Positions 42,217 to 49,964 of a stretch of 64,000 nt of DNA are shown in pieces; the first letter of the stretch is position 1; each line of letters opens with the position of its first letter. Origin of the DNA: Embleya sp045207785. Its GTDB lineage: Bacteria > Actinomycetota > Actinomycetes > Streptomycetales > Streptomycetaceae. The stretch lies in assembly GCF_045207785.1 (NCBI RefSeq), contig NZ_CP108776.1, forward strand, positions 4,960,001 through 5,024,000. The letters run 5' to 3'. The notes under the pieces were generated by a model, which saw nothing but the letters and a program-made list of their open reading frames with translations, had not been told where the DNA came from and made no database searches. A program made the position numbers and the translations under genes.

Positions 42217-43215
42217 ATGAGCACAACGAGACGCCCACCGACCGGGGCCGATGTGGCCCGCGCCGCAGGCGTTTCGCGCGCGACCGTGTCGTACGCGATG
42301 AACGACGTCCCGGACAGCCGCATCCCCGAGGAAACCCGCCGCCGCGTCCGGGAGATCGCGTCGACGCTCGGCTACGAACCACGCTCGGATGCCCGTTCGC
42401 TCCGGCGCGGACGCACCGACCTCGTGATCGTCCCGACGTACGTGGTCCCGTTCGGCCGACTCATCCAGACCTTCCTGGACGGCCTCGCGCGCGAACTGCA
42501 CGGCCTGGGCCACACCCTCGTGATCCACGGCAATCCGGCCGCGCACGGTATCGGGGCCGCGAAGGCGTGGGGCGCGTTGAACCCGGCCGCGGTCCTGGTC
42601 CTGCCGGAGCGGATGTCGCCCGAGGGCGTCGAATACCTGACCAAGCGCGGCATCGCCGTCGTGGCCCTGGGCAGCAGCCCGGTCCCGGTCGCCCTCACGC
42701 TGAAGGCCGATCACGCCTCGGCCGGCGCCCGGGCGGCCGAGCACCTGATCGAGCGGGGTCGGCGTGACCTCGCCGTGGTCGTACCGCGCGAACCGGGCCT
42801 CGCCGAGATGGGCCTGGAACGCCTGGCCGGCTTCCGCGCCGTGGCCGACCGGGCCGACCTCACGGTGCGCGTGGTCGAGATGGCCGAGACCCCGGACGAG
42901 GCCGCCCGGATCGCGGGGGAGTGGCGGGAAGTGGGCTGCCCCGACGGCCTGTACGGCTACAACGACGAATACGCGGCCCTGCTCATGGGCGCGTTGGCCG
43001 ACCTCGGCGTCCGAGTCCCGGAGGACATCGCCATCGTCGGCACGGACGACCTGTCCCTGTGCGAAATGGTCCGCCCCCGCCTGACCTCGGTCGCCTTCAA
43101 GGAACTGGTCCCGATGCACGCGGTAGCCGAGGCCATCATCGCCGCCACGGAGGGCGCCACCCCACCGGAACTGACCCTGTGGCAAATGACCGTACACACG
43201 AGAGACTCCACCTGA
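42217..43215 (+). CDS. LacI-family transcriptional regulator
   Basis: The 332-residue protein has a LacI helix-turn-helix at about residues 9-30 (GADVARAAGVSRATVSYAMN), the hinge region and a periplasmic-binding-protein-like sensor domain (about 60-330) ending SVAFKELVPMHAVAEAI. It should bind a palindromic operator as a dimer and respond to a sugar-like ligand. It is divergent from an alpha/beta hydrolase gene rather than from a sugar transporter, which is unusual for the family. The start is set by the HTH position and CACAAT 6 nt upstream. Confidence 0.92.
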   Translation: MSTTRRPPTGADVARAAGVSRATVSYAMNDVPDSRIPEETRRRVREIASTLGYEPRSDARSLRRGRTDLVIVPTYVVPFGRLIQTFLDGLARELHGLGHTLVIHGNPAAHGIGAAKAWGALNPAAVLVLPERMSPEGVEYLTKRGIAVVALGSSPVPVALTLKADHASAGARAAEHLIERGRRDLAVVVPREPGLAEMGLERLAGFRAVADRADLTVRVVEMAETPDEAARIAGEWREVGCPDGLYGYNDEYAALLMGALADLGVRVPEDIAIVGTDDLSLCEMVRPRLTSVAFKELVPMHAVAEAIIAATEGATPPELTLWQMTVHTRDST

Positions 43216-43241
43216 CCCCAACCCGGACGAGGCTCAATCCA

Positions 43242-43391
43242 GGGCCGCAGGCCGGCCTATTGCCGTCGAGACCATGCGTGGGACGAGGCCCAACCCAGCC
43301 CGTCCGGCGCTTGAGGACAGCGGGCCGCAGGCCGGCCCATTCCCGCCGGGACCATGCGTGGCCCGATCCAGCCCGTCCGGCGTTTGAGGAC
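43242..43391. repeat. Two long-unit repeats with GTCCGGCG cores
   Basis: Cores lie at 43296-43318 and 43369-43391. A block of about 40 bp (GGGCCGCAGGCCGGCC to GACCATGCGTGG) also occurs twice, starting at 43242 and 43322. This looks like a local duplication carrying the dispersed repeat. It fills the gap between convergent LacI and lipoprotein genes. Confidence 0.7.
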
Positions 43392-43415
43392 AAACACGGC
43401 CACAGCCCGCCCCAC

Positions 43416-44246
43416 CTAGCCCACGGCCACAAGCTTCTCCACCTGCCGCACCACCACCGCATCGTCCGACAGACTGGGAACCGTCCCCGACAATTCCGCG
43501 TTGCTGACAACCACGAGCGTCGAGCCCACCCGGACCAGGACCATCCCCAGCGCCCCACCGTCCTGGGGAACCATCCCGACCGCCAGCGTCTCGTCGCCGA
43601 GCTGCGCGTGCTGGATCTCGCTGTAGGTTTCCGTGGTGGTCGCCCCCTCGCTGTCCGTCGAGGTGATCGACGCGCACGTCTTCAGCGCGTCGCGGCCCTT
43701 GGCGAACAGGTCCGCCGCACCACCGTCCGCGAACGAGAACAGCTCGACGACGGTGAAGCTCGTCGGATACGGGCTGCCCACGGTCACCGAGGCCTGGGCC
43801 GACGCCGCCGGCGGGGTCGCCCCCTGCGCCGGCCGCAACAGGTCGATGAGCGGCTGACAGTCGGCCTGTTGGGCCGTCGCCCGGTCCTCGGCGGTGTCGG
43901 TCGGCTCGGTGTCGTACGTGCCCTGCGGCATCTCCGCCGCCGTGACCAGCGCGCTCGCGAGCTGATCCCGCGTCAGCGGTGTCGTCGACACGGGCGCGGC
44001 GGAGGACGGCGGCGCCGAGCCCGTCGCGGAAGGGTCCGCCGACGGCGGCGCCGTGGCAGCCGGGGCGGTCGCGGTGGGCGTTGCCCCCGGCGACTGCGAC
44101 GCGGCGGCCGTGGTCTCGGGCGCGGCCGCCGGAGTCGGGCCGTACTTCCGGGCCAGCGCCTCCTCGTCGCGACCACACGCGGTCGCGGCCAGGAGCAGCG
44201 AACCGGCGATCGCCACAGTGCTCATCCGAAGCAGGATCTTGCGCAT
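43416..44246 (-). CDS. Lipoprotein with PknH-like sensor domain
   Basis: The 276-residue protein has a lipoprotein signal (ILLRMSTVAIAGSLLLAATAC, C24), although the lipobox ATAC is weak. A Pro/Ala/Thr-rich spacer (35-87) follows, then a globular domain with TPLTRDQLASALV, QQADCQPLIDLLRP and LKTCASITS. The two Cys of these segments may form a disulfide, as in the PknH extracellular sensor family. It is probably surface exposed. No kinase gene is adjacent. GAAGGA lies about 8 nt before ATG 44246. Confidence 0.78.
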   Translation of the reverse strand: MRKILLRMSTVAIAGSLLLAATACGRDEEALARKYGPTPAAAPETTAAASQSPGATPTATAPAATAPPSADPSATGSAPPSSAAPVSTTPLTRDQLASALVTAAEMPQGTYDTEPTDTAEDRATAQQADCQPLIDLLRPAQGATPPAASAQASVTVGSPYPTSFTVVELFSFADGGAADLFAKGRDALKTCASITSTDSEGATTTETYSEIQHAQLGDETLAVGMVPQDGGALGMVLVRVGSTLVVVSNAELSGTVPSLSDDAVVVRQVEKLVAVG

Positions 44247-44842
44247 GTGAGGGTTCCTTCGGGGAAGTTCGGCCTCTCCCACGGTAGGCCCGATCGGCAC
44301 GAGGGAGCGGGCGATCGGCCACCGACGAAGATCCGATGGACCATCAGGAAGCGAATCGCGGTCTGCCGACCGCACGCTCGCCTCACCCGTGAACAACGCA
44401 CCCGGCGCCGACCGGAACGGAGTTCGTACCATCCGACCTCGACGGACGACTCCGCGCGACCGCGAACAGGGCGCTCCGTCGATCGGGCCGCAACGAGAGC
44501 GCGCTCATCATTGTGGAAGTCGCCTGAGTTTGCCAACCATTCGCCGCTGCCGCGGATATCGACCCCGCATCGATATGACAGACCATCAAAACCCTGCGCA
44601 CCCGACACCCGACATCGCGCACCACCGGGCCGCCGCGCCGACCACCACCACCACCACCACCACCGGTGCCGGAGCGGACGGCCAAGCAGCGCAAACGATG
44701 TGACGGTCCCTCAGGAAGAAGAAGCCCCAACCGAGAGCGGGGCTCGGCGCAAGGCGGACCCCACTCAAGGCCGGTTGATCACGCCCCTATGCCTCCGGGA
44801 GTGGGCCCGTCCCGGGCCCGGCTTCCGACCATCGCCGCGGCG
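44247..44842. other. Intergenic region with (ACC)8 microsatellite
   Basis: This 596-bp gap lies between two minus-strand genes and should contain the lipoprotein promoter. An (ACC)8 tract lies at 44641-44664. An open stretch at 44575-44703 (42 codons) crosses the tract but has no ribosome site. I found no convincing gene or terminator. Confidence 0.45.
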
Positions 44843-45748
44843 TCAGTCGCCCAAGTCCCCACCACCGCCATCGCCGACCTCCGCCCGCCACCAGTGCGGC
44901 AACTCCTCGACCCGGGCGGCCCATCCGGCCGGCAACTCCGCCCGGGCACCCACGATTCCGCCCACGATCGCGCACGTGGTGTCCACGTCCCCGCCCGCGC
45001 TCGCGGTGTCCCAGAAGGCCGCCGCGTAGTCGTCGAGGTGCCGAGCCGCCGACCACACCGCGAACGGCACCGTGTCCGGCGCACTCACCTGTCGGCCGTT
45101 CCCGAGGATCCGGCCCACCGCCCGCGCATCCTGACGGTCCACCAGATCCAGTGCCGCGCCCAGCCGTTCGCGGACCAGGCCGACCGGAGTCCGAGCCCGC
45201 ACGTACGTCACGAACTCGCCCGCGCTCGGCCGCCGCAGCGTCACCGCCCCCGCCGCCGCGACGGCCACCGCGACCGCGCCCGCGATCCCCTCGGGGTGCG
45301 TATGCGTCACCGCCGCCGACAACGCGGCCTGTTCCACCACCGCGTCGAGGTCGTCCGCGAACCACGCACCCAATGGGGCGACCCGCATCGCGGCCCCATT
45401 GCCCCAGGACCCCTGTCCGTCGAAGGGTTCGGCGGCCAGAGTCCGCCAGTCACCGCCCTCGCGGACCAACCGCAACATTCGGTTCGTGGACGGCCCGTAG
45501 CCTCGATCGAAGTCGTGCCGCACGGCGAACACCTTGGCCAGCGCGTCCTGATCGATTCGCTGACGGGTGGTCAACTCGGCGTGGATCACACATGCCATCT
45601 CGGTGTCGTCGGTCCACGGCCAAATGCCGTCCGGGAGCAGGCGAGCGGTCAGCTTGGGGAGGTTGTCGGGTACGAAGAACTGCGCGCCGAGCGCGTCCCC
45701 GAGCGCGAGACCGCGCAGCGAGGCGTAAGCGGAAGAAGTGGAGGTCAT
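44843..45748 (-). CDS. ADP-ribosylglycohydrolase family protein
   Basis: The 301-residue cytoplasmic protein has the metal-binding motifs of the DraG/ADP-ribosylglycohydrolase family: LRGLALGDALGAQF near the start, WTDDTEM (T46-D47-D48) and GGDVDTTCA (D254, D256, T257). GSWGNGAAMRVAPLG is also typical. It would remove ADP-ribose from proteins, nucleic acids or small molecules. No ADP-ribosyltransferase gene is nearby, so this is not an obvious toxin-antitoxin pair. GATAAT on the minus strand (45763-45758) lies 9 nt before the ATG, suggesting a nearly leaderless mRNA. Confidence 0.92.
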   Translation of the reverse strand: MTSTSSAYASLRGLALGDALGAQFFVPDNLPKLTARLLPDGIWPWTDDTEMACVIHAELTTRQRIDQDALAKVFAVRHDFDRGYGPSTNRMLRLVREGGDWRTLAAEPFDGQGSWGNGAAMRVAPLGAWFADDLDAVVEQAALSAAVTHTHPEGIAGAVAVAVAAAGAVTLRRPSAGEFVTYVRARTPVGLVRERLGAALDLVDRQDARAVGRILGNGRQVSAPDTVPFAVWSAARHLDDYAAAFWDTASAGGDVDTTCAIVGGIVGARAELPAGWAARVEELPHWWRAEVGDGGGGDLGD

Positions 45749-45780
45749 ATAGCGGCCATTATCGCGTCCCCCGTGCTTGG

Positions 45781-46044
45781 ATGACCCGAATGACGTCTCC
45801 GGAGCGAATCGAGTCCATCCCCACCGGCAGCATGCCTACCGAAATCGAGTCCATACCAAGGGCGTTCACGGTGGGGTACGACTCACCCCCCGATCGGACA
45901 GCCGGACCCAAGGAACCGACCCGACCGGCCCCCGAGCCGCCCGCCCACGCCGAGGCGGCCGCCGACCGACGCATTGACGCCGACGCCGGAAATGCCGGAC
46001 GCGCCGGCGATCCGGTGGCCCTCCTTGCGCGCGACCGGGCGTGA
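45781..46044 (+). CDS. Possible small disordered protein coupled to the DMT transporter gene
   Basis: This 87-codon reading frame starts MTRMTSPERIESIPTGSMP and contains the phrase IESIP twice, 13 residues apart. The rest is Pro/Ala/Asp-rich and disordered. Its TGA overlaps the GTG of the next gene by 4 bp (GTGA at 46041-46044), as in translationally coupled pairs. It has no Shine-Dalgarno site and third-position GC is lower than in its neighbours, so it may not be real. Confidence 0.3.
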   Translation: MTRMTSPERIESIPTGSMPTEIESIPRAFTVGYDSPPDRTAGPKEPTRPAPEPPAHAEAAADRRIDADAGNAGRAGDPVALLARDRA

Positions 46045-46877
46045 CCCCGGCCGTCACCGCCGCGGTCCTCGGCTCGGCCGGGCTGCACGCGGCGTGGAAC
46101 GCGCTGGCGCACGGGCTCAAGGACCGGCTCGGAACCATGATCATGATCCAGGTCGGCGGCCTGTGCCTGGGCTTGGCGTGCCTGCCCTTCGTCGGCATCC
46201 CGGCCGCCGGCGCGTGGCCGTGGTTGCTCGGGTCCGCGGCCCTGCACACCGCGTACAACCTGCTGCTTCTCGAGGCGTACCGGCTCGGCGACTTCGGTCA
46301 GGTGTACCCGATCGCGCGCGGCACGTCCCCATGGCTCACCGCGCTGATCGGCGTGACCCTGCTGCACGAGTACCTCACCGCGACCCAGACCGTCGGCGTG
46401 GTCGTGATCTCGATCGGCATGCTCGTCCTCGCGCTCGCCGGCGGCATTCCCGGGCGCGCGGAGGCCGCGGCCGTACTCGCCGCCCTGGCGACCGGCGGCG
46501 CGATCGCGCTGTACACCGTCCTGGACGGCGTCGGCGCGCGCTCGGCCGGTTCGGCGATGTCGTACGCGGCCTGGCTGTTCGTCCTCGAATCGGCCCCGAC
46601 CATCGTTGTCCTCCACTACCGACGCGGCCCCGATCCCGAGCGCAACCCACAACGCGTATGGGGCCTGCTCGGCGGTGCGATGTCCGTCGTCGCGTACACC
46701 CTCGTCATCTGGGCCCAGACCCGAGGCACCCTGGCCACGATCGCGGCCCTACGCGAGTCCTCGGTCGTGATCGGCGCGATCATCGGCACCGTGGTCTTCC
46801 ACGAGACCTACGGCCGACACCGAATAGCCGCCACGGTCCTGGTCCTCGGCGGGATAGTGGCGATCAACCTGCCATAG
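46041..46877 (+). CDS. DMT-superfamily (EamA-like) transporter
   Basis: The 278-residue protein has about ten hydrophobic helices and two EamA-like halves (about 1-135 and 140-278), with AGLHAAWNALAHGLKDR and YPIARGTSPWLTALIGVTLLHE typical of the family. It exports or imports small metabolites; the substrate is unknown. GTG 46041 is the natural start of the first helix and overlaps a small upstream ORF. It converges with a MerR regulator gene. Confidence 0.88.
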   Translation: MTPAVTAAVLGSAGLHAAWNALAHGLKDRLGTMIMIQVGGLCLGLACLPFVGIPAAGAWPWLLGSAALHTAYNLLLLEAYRLGDFGQVYPIARGTSPWLTALIGVTLLHEYLTATQTVGVVVISIGMLVLALAGGIPGRAEAAAVLAALATGGAIALYTVLDGVGARSAGSAMSYAAWLFVLESAPTIVVLHYRRGPDPERNPQRVWGLLGGAMSVVAYTLVIWAQTRGTLATIAALRESSVVIGAIIGTVVFHETYGRHRIAATVLVLGGIVAINLP

Positions 46878-46943
46878 CCCCGGTTCGGCAGCGTCGAATC
46901 GCCGATCGGGGAGCGCCGCCGAGCCGCCCACGCCGGCTCCGGG

Positions 46944-47378
46944 TCATCGCGATCGGCGCCCCGCCGCGAAGCCGCCGGTCCGGGCGCGTTCCGGAAAGGC
47001 CGGATCACCGTGCGTCGCGGACCGACCCGCCGTCTCCGCAGCGGCGATCATCGCGTCCAGCACGGCCCGCTCCGCCGTGATCCGATCGATGTCGGCGGTC
47101 AGCCGGGCCCGTTCCCACGCCGGCACGTTCACGATGTCGGCGGCCGGGACAGGCCGCGCTGGATCACCCCGCAGCGACGGCAGCAGGTCGACGATCCGCC
47201 GCGTACACAGCCCCGCCGACAGCAGCGTGCGGATCCGGCCCACGATCACGACGGCGTCCGCGTCGTAGGTGCGGTAGCCGTTCGCGTCGCGCGTGGACGC
47301 GAGCATGCCCTGCTGCTCGTAGTAGCGCAGCAGCCGGACCGAGACCCCGGTGCACTCCGCGAGTTCCCCGATCAGCAC
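46944..47378 (-). CDS. MerR-family transcriptional regulator
   Basis: The 144-residue protein has a MerR winged HTH at the N-terminus (IGELAECTGVSVRLLRYYEQ) and wing motif NGYRTYDADAV, then a coiled dimer helix (about 85-120). No metal-binding Cys cluster is present, so it more likely senses an organic compound or acts through protein contacts. GTG 47378 has GAAGA about 8 nt upstream. It is divergent from the F420 oxidoreductase gene, whose promoter has MerR-type spacing. Confidence 0.9.
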   Translation of the reverse strand: MLIGELAECTGVSVRLLRYYEQQGMLASTRDANGYRTYDADAVVIVGRIRTLLSAGLCTRRIVDLLPSLRGDPARPVPAADIVNVPAWERARLTADIDRITAERAVLDAMIAAAETAGRSATHGDPAFPERARTGGFAAGRRSR

Positions 47379-47397
47379 GACGCCATCTTCTTTCGAT

Positions 47398-47429
47398 TTG
47401 GCCCTGACACGGATGTGAGGCCCTACGGT
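47398..47429 (+). promoter_or_regulatory. MerR-type long-spacer promoter candidate
   Basis: TTGGCC (47398-47403) and TACGGT (47424-47429) are separated by 20 bp, with an imperfect GGCCCTGACA / TGTGAGGCC dyad between them, as in MerR-regulated promoters. It reads toward the F420 oxidoreductase. Confidence 0.4.
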
Positions 47430-47536
47430 CGAATCGTTGTCCCGAAGACCCCGCGACTGCGCGACCACAAGGAACCACGACCCACGACCCACGACCCCGG
47501 GTTTCCGATCGAACGAGGCTATCTCCGGAGGCGTAC

Positions 47537-48442
47537 ATGCGATTCGGCGTGAACATCCCCAACTACGGCCCGACCGCGAGCCCCGACACGATGCTGGCGT
47601 CCGTCAGGCATGCCGAGGACCTCGGCCTGGACGTCGCGATGCTGTCCGACCACATCGCCGTCACCCCGGACGTCGCGGCCCAATACCCGGCCCCGTTCTA
47701 CGAACCGCTCACCGCGCTCGCGTGGCTGGCCGGACGGACCGAGCGCATTCGCCTGGGCACGACGGTGCTGATCATGCCGTACCGCGACCCGCTCCTGACC
47801 GCCCGCGTGACCGCCAACCTCGACCGGTACAGCGCCGGCCGCCTGGTCCTGGGCGTGGGCATCGGCTGGGCCGAACAGGAGTTCGCGGCCCTGAAGGTCG
47901 ACTACGCCGAACGCGGCCGGATCACCGACGAATACCTCGCGGCCCTGCGCACGTTGTGGACCGAGGACATCGCGACCTTCGAGGGCACCCACGTCTCCTT
48001 CCGGGACGTACAAACCGCCCCGCGTCCCAGCCAATCCCCGCATCCGCCGATCTGGATCGGTGGCAACAGCCCCGCCGCCATCCGCCGCGCGGTCCGCCAC
48101 GGCGACACCTGGCACCCACTGGGCGTCACCACGGCCTGGCTCGAGAAGCAGGGCCTCCCGGCCCTCCGCCAAGCCGCGGAACAAGCCGGCCGCCCCACCC
48201 CGACCGTGGCCCTCCGCACACCCCTGCGGATCACCACCACCCCCGCCACCGACGCGGACCGCCTCCCGGGCGAAGGCACCATCGCCCAAATCGAAGCCGA
48301 CCTGGCGGCCCTCGCCACCCTGGGCATCGAAAACATCCTCCTGGACACCCGCTACGGCGACGCCGAACGCCTCCGCCCACCCACCCAGGACCAAGCCGAC
48401 CTGGAATCCATCGCCCACCTACTCCCACCCCACCACCCCTGA
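47537..48442 (+). CDS. LLM-class F420-dependent oxidoreductase
   Basis: The 301-residue protein is a luciferase-like TIM barrel. It starts MRFGVNIPNYGPTASPDTML and has the family phrases LGTTVLIMPYRDPLLTARV, GRLVLGVGIGW and PPIWIGGNSPAAIRRA. It probably transfers hydride between F420 and a small substrate; FMN use cannot be excluded. CCGGAGG lies 6 nt before the ATG. It is divergent from a MerR gene, which likely controls it. A hairpin lies at 48522-48540. Confidence 0.9.
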   Translation: MRFGVNIPNYGPTASPDTMLASVRHAEDLGLDVAMLSDHIAVTPDVAAQYPAPFYEPLTALAWLAGRTERIRLGTTVLIMPYRDPLLTARVTANLDRYSAGRLVLGVGIGWAEQEFAALKVDYAERGRITDEYLAALRTLWTEDIATFEGTHVSFRDVQTAPRPSQSPHPPIWIGGNSPAAIRRAVRHGDTWHPLGVTTAWLEKQGLPALRQAAEQAGRPTPTVALRTPLRITTTPATDADRLPGEGTIAQIEADLAALATLGIENILLDTRYGDAERLRPPTQDQADLESIAHLLPPHHP

Positions 48443-48521
48443 TCGGGCTCCACCACCGAGCCCGCCCCGGGTACCGCCACCCGAAAGCGAACGCGCCACC
48501 GCCGAGACCCCGCGACCACCG

Positions 48522-48540
48522 ACGGCTCCCCGGGAGCCGT
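48522..48540 (+). terminator. Short perfect hairpin after the F420 oxidoreductase
   Basis: ACGGCTCCC and GGGAGCCGT pair around one base, 80 bp past the stop. It is a possible terminator. Confidence 0.45.
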
Positions 48541-48606
48541 CACGACGGTGCCGGCGCCGCGTGGGAACCTGCGCGGCACGAACGCGATCGTGAGATTGCG
48601 CGCTCC

Positions 48607-48655
48607 ACCTTTGGAGCGGGTGACGAGGATCGAACTCGCACCGCCTGCTTGGAAG
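48607..48655 (-). repeat. Duplicated 3' part of tRNA-Gly (distal attachment site)
   Basis: It is identical to the tRNA gene for 36 bp (T arm, acceptor strand, CCA and flank), then diverges at five positions and matches again across the anticodon loop (CTTGGAAGGCT). The 5' half of the tRNA is missing, so it is not a functional tRNA gene. Confidence 0.8.
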
Positions 48656-48982
48656 GCTTGCCCGCGATCTTGGTCGCAACCTCGGCAACTGCCCACCTGC
48701 CGCCACGTGTTAACTCACTCCCCGCCTGGTTCCAGGGTGTACCGGCGCTCCTCGCCGTCGTTGACCCCAAGCCGGACCGTAACCGTGTGGCGTTCTCGTT
48801 CCGCGCGTCGGGCCTGCGGGCTCCGGTGGGCCGCTGAAGAGCGCGATCAAGACGGCCGCGGCCTGACGGCTCGTCGTGCGCGACAGGCGCGGCCCTGGTG
48901 CGAGCAGATCTTCGCGGGTTCGTCGCACCGGAGCCGCTCCCCATCCGAACGACCGAGTGATCTTCGAAGGGGTACTTCCATC

Positions 48983-49069
48983 ATGCATGTCTTTCAACGG
49001 CCCGTGGTGTGGAACGGGGCCTTGGCGCTCGCCGTGTTGTATGTGGTCTTTGGTGCGGCTCGTCGCTAG
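48983..49069 (+). CDS. Possible 28-residue membrane peptide inside the element remnant
   Basis: ATG 48983 is preceded by GAAGGGG about 9 nt upstream. The peptide runs MHVFQRPVVWNGALALAVL and then a hydrophobic end with RR before the stop: one helix with a basic C-terminus. The ribosome site and composition are suggestive, but so short a frame could be chance. Confidence 0.3.
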   Translation: MHVFQRPVVWNGALALAVLYVVFGAARR

Positions 49070-49080
49070 GAACTCCGTGC

Positions 49081-49480
49081 CATCAAGAAGCCGAACAAAT
49101 TCACTCGAACGAGTTCTCGGGCAAGGAACCGGACGCCATCTTGTTCCTCGGCCCGCGCGGCGGCCTGATCCGCCGGAACAACTTCGATCGCGTCTGGAAG
49201 CGCCTCTGCAAGATCAGGACCAAAGATGTCCATTTTCATGACCTTCGGCACACAGGGAACACACTTGCGGCCTCTACCGGCGCGCGCCTGTGGGAGCTGA
49301 CGGCACGGATGGGACAGTCCTCGACCGGTGCGGCGCTGATCTACCGGCACACCCGCAGAACCGGACAAAGAGAGCACCGCCGTGGTGAGTGCCGAGATCC
49401 GAACGGCAAAGAGGCCGGTCGATGTGGCGAACCGGCTCGGAGCCCGGCGAGAAATCGCGTCAAGAAACCGGCCTCGGAGC
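49081..49480 (+). pseudogene. Tyrosine recombinase (phage-type integrase) C-terminal fragment, frameshifted
   Basis: The frame from about 49120 encodes the catalytic C-terminal domain: EPDAILFLGPRGGLIRRNNF, then HFHDLRHTGNTLAASTGA with the second catalytic Arg, then MGQSSTGAALIYRH with the Tyr nucleophile. The usual His of MGHSS is Gln here. After about 49365 the natural C-terminus (DKESTAVVSAEIRTAKR) continues in the +1 frame, so there is a frameshift. The N-terminal DNA-binding part is absent. It lies next to tRNA-Gly, as such integrases do. It cannot be active. Confidence 0.8.
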
Positions 49481-49602
49481 GCACCGACCACGACTGGACC
49501 GCCGGGACCATCTGGTGCGGATCTGGTGCCCACCCCCACAAGAGCGCGGGCACGACAAAGGCCCAGATCAGAGAACCTGCCTCTGACCTGGGCCTTTACC
49601 TT

Positions 49603-49676
49603 TGGAGCGGGTGACGAGGATCGAACTCGCACCACTAGCTTGGAAGGCTAGGGCTCTACCATTGAGCTACACCCGC
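49603..49676 (-). tRNA. tRNA-Gly (anticodon TCC)
   Basis: Acceptor GCGGGTG pairs with CACCCGC; discriminator T and encoded CCA follow. The anticodon arm is CTAGC-CTTCCAA-GCTAG, giving TCC, and the T arm contains GTTCGATCC. Its 3' end is the integration site of the adjacent element remnant. Confidence 0.95.
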
Positions 49677-49772
49677 AGCTGGTGTGGCGTGCACGTGGCG
49701 CCTAGGTTAGCGGATTGGTGCGCGGCCAGTGCAGACTCTAGCGTGTCGTCCTCTAGACTTCATCGGGCGCCA

Positions 49773-49848
49773 CGGGGCGTAGCGTAGTGGCTAGCGCGCC
49801 TGCTTTGGGAGCAGGAGATCGGGAGTTCGAGTCTCCCCGCCCCGACCA
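49773..49848 (+). tRNA. tRNA-Pro (anticodon TGG)
   Basis: Acceptor CGGGGCG pairs with CGCCCCG; discriminator A and CCA follow. The anticodon arm is CCTGC-TTTGGGA-GCAGG, giving TGG, and the T arm contains GTTCGAGTC. It is divergent from tRNA-Gly and upstream of tig. Confidence 0.95.
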
Positions 49849-49964
49849 CCACATCATGATTTCGCTGCAGGATGGATCGGTACCACCGGTCCTGAACCTT
49901 CAGTGTGCCGTCAGGCAAGATGCACAGGCCCGGAAGAACAGCCCGCAGCAAGGAGACCCTTACC

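Larger units (their letters stand above)
48607..49633. mobile_element. Eroded integrative element in tRNA-Gly
   Basis: A 36-bp copy of the tRNA-Gly 3' end (48607-48642) repeats the real one (49598-49633) in the same orientation, 991 bp apart. Between them lies a tyrosine recombinase fragment with a frameshift. This is the footprint of an element integrated by site-specific recombination into a tRNA 3' end, since reduced to about 1 kb. No replication or transfer gene remains. Confidence 0.75.

Noticed and set aside
44575..44703. 42-residue Thr/His-rich small protein
   Set aside because: It has no ribosome site or -10 box, and its apparent composition comes from the (ACC)8 tract.
44843..45748. 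ADP-ribosylglycohydrolase as part of a toxin-antitoxin pair
   Set aside because: No ADP-ribosyltransferase or other partner is adjacent on either side.
48607..48655. Second tRNA-Gly gene
   Set aside because: Only the 3' half is present, and the anticodon stem no longer pairs; it is an attachment-site duplicate.
49905..49964. Trigger factor starting 20 codons earlier
   Set aside because: GTG 49965 has AAGGAG at proper distance and matches the usual trigger factor N-terminus; the extension is basic shadow sequence.
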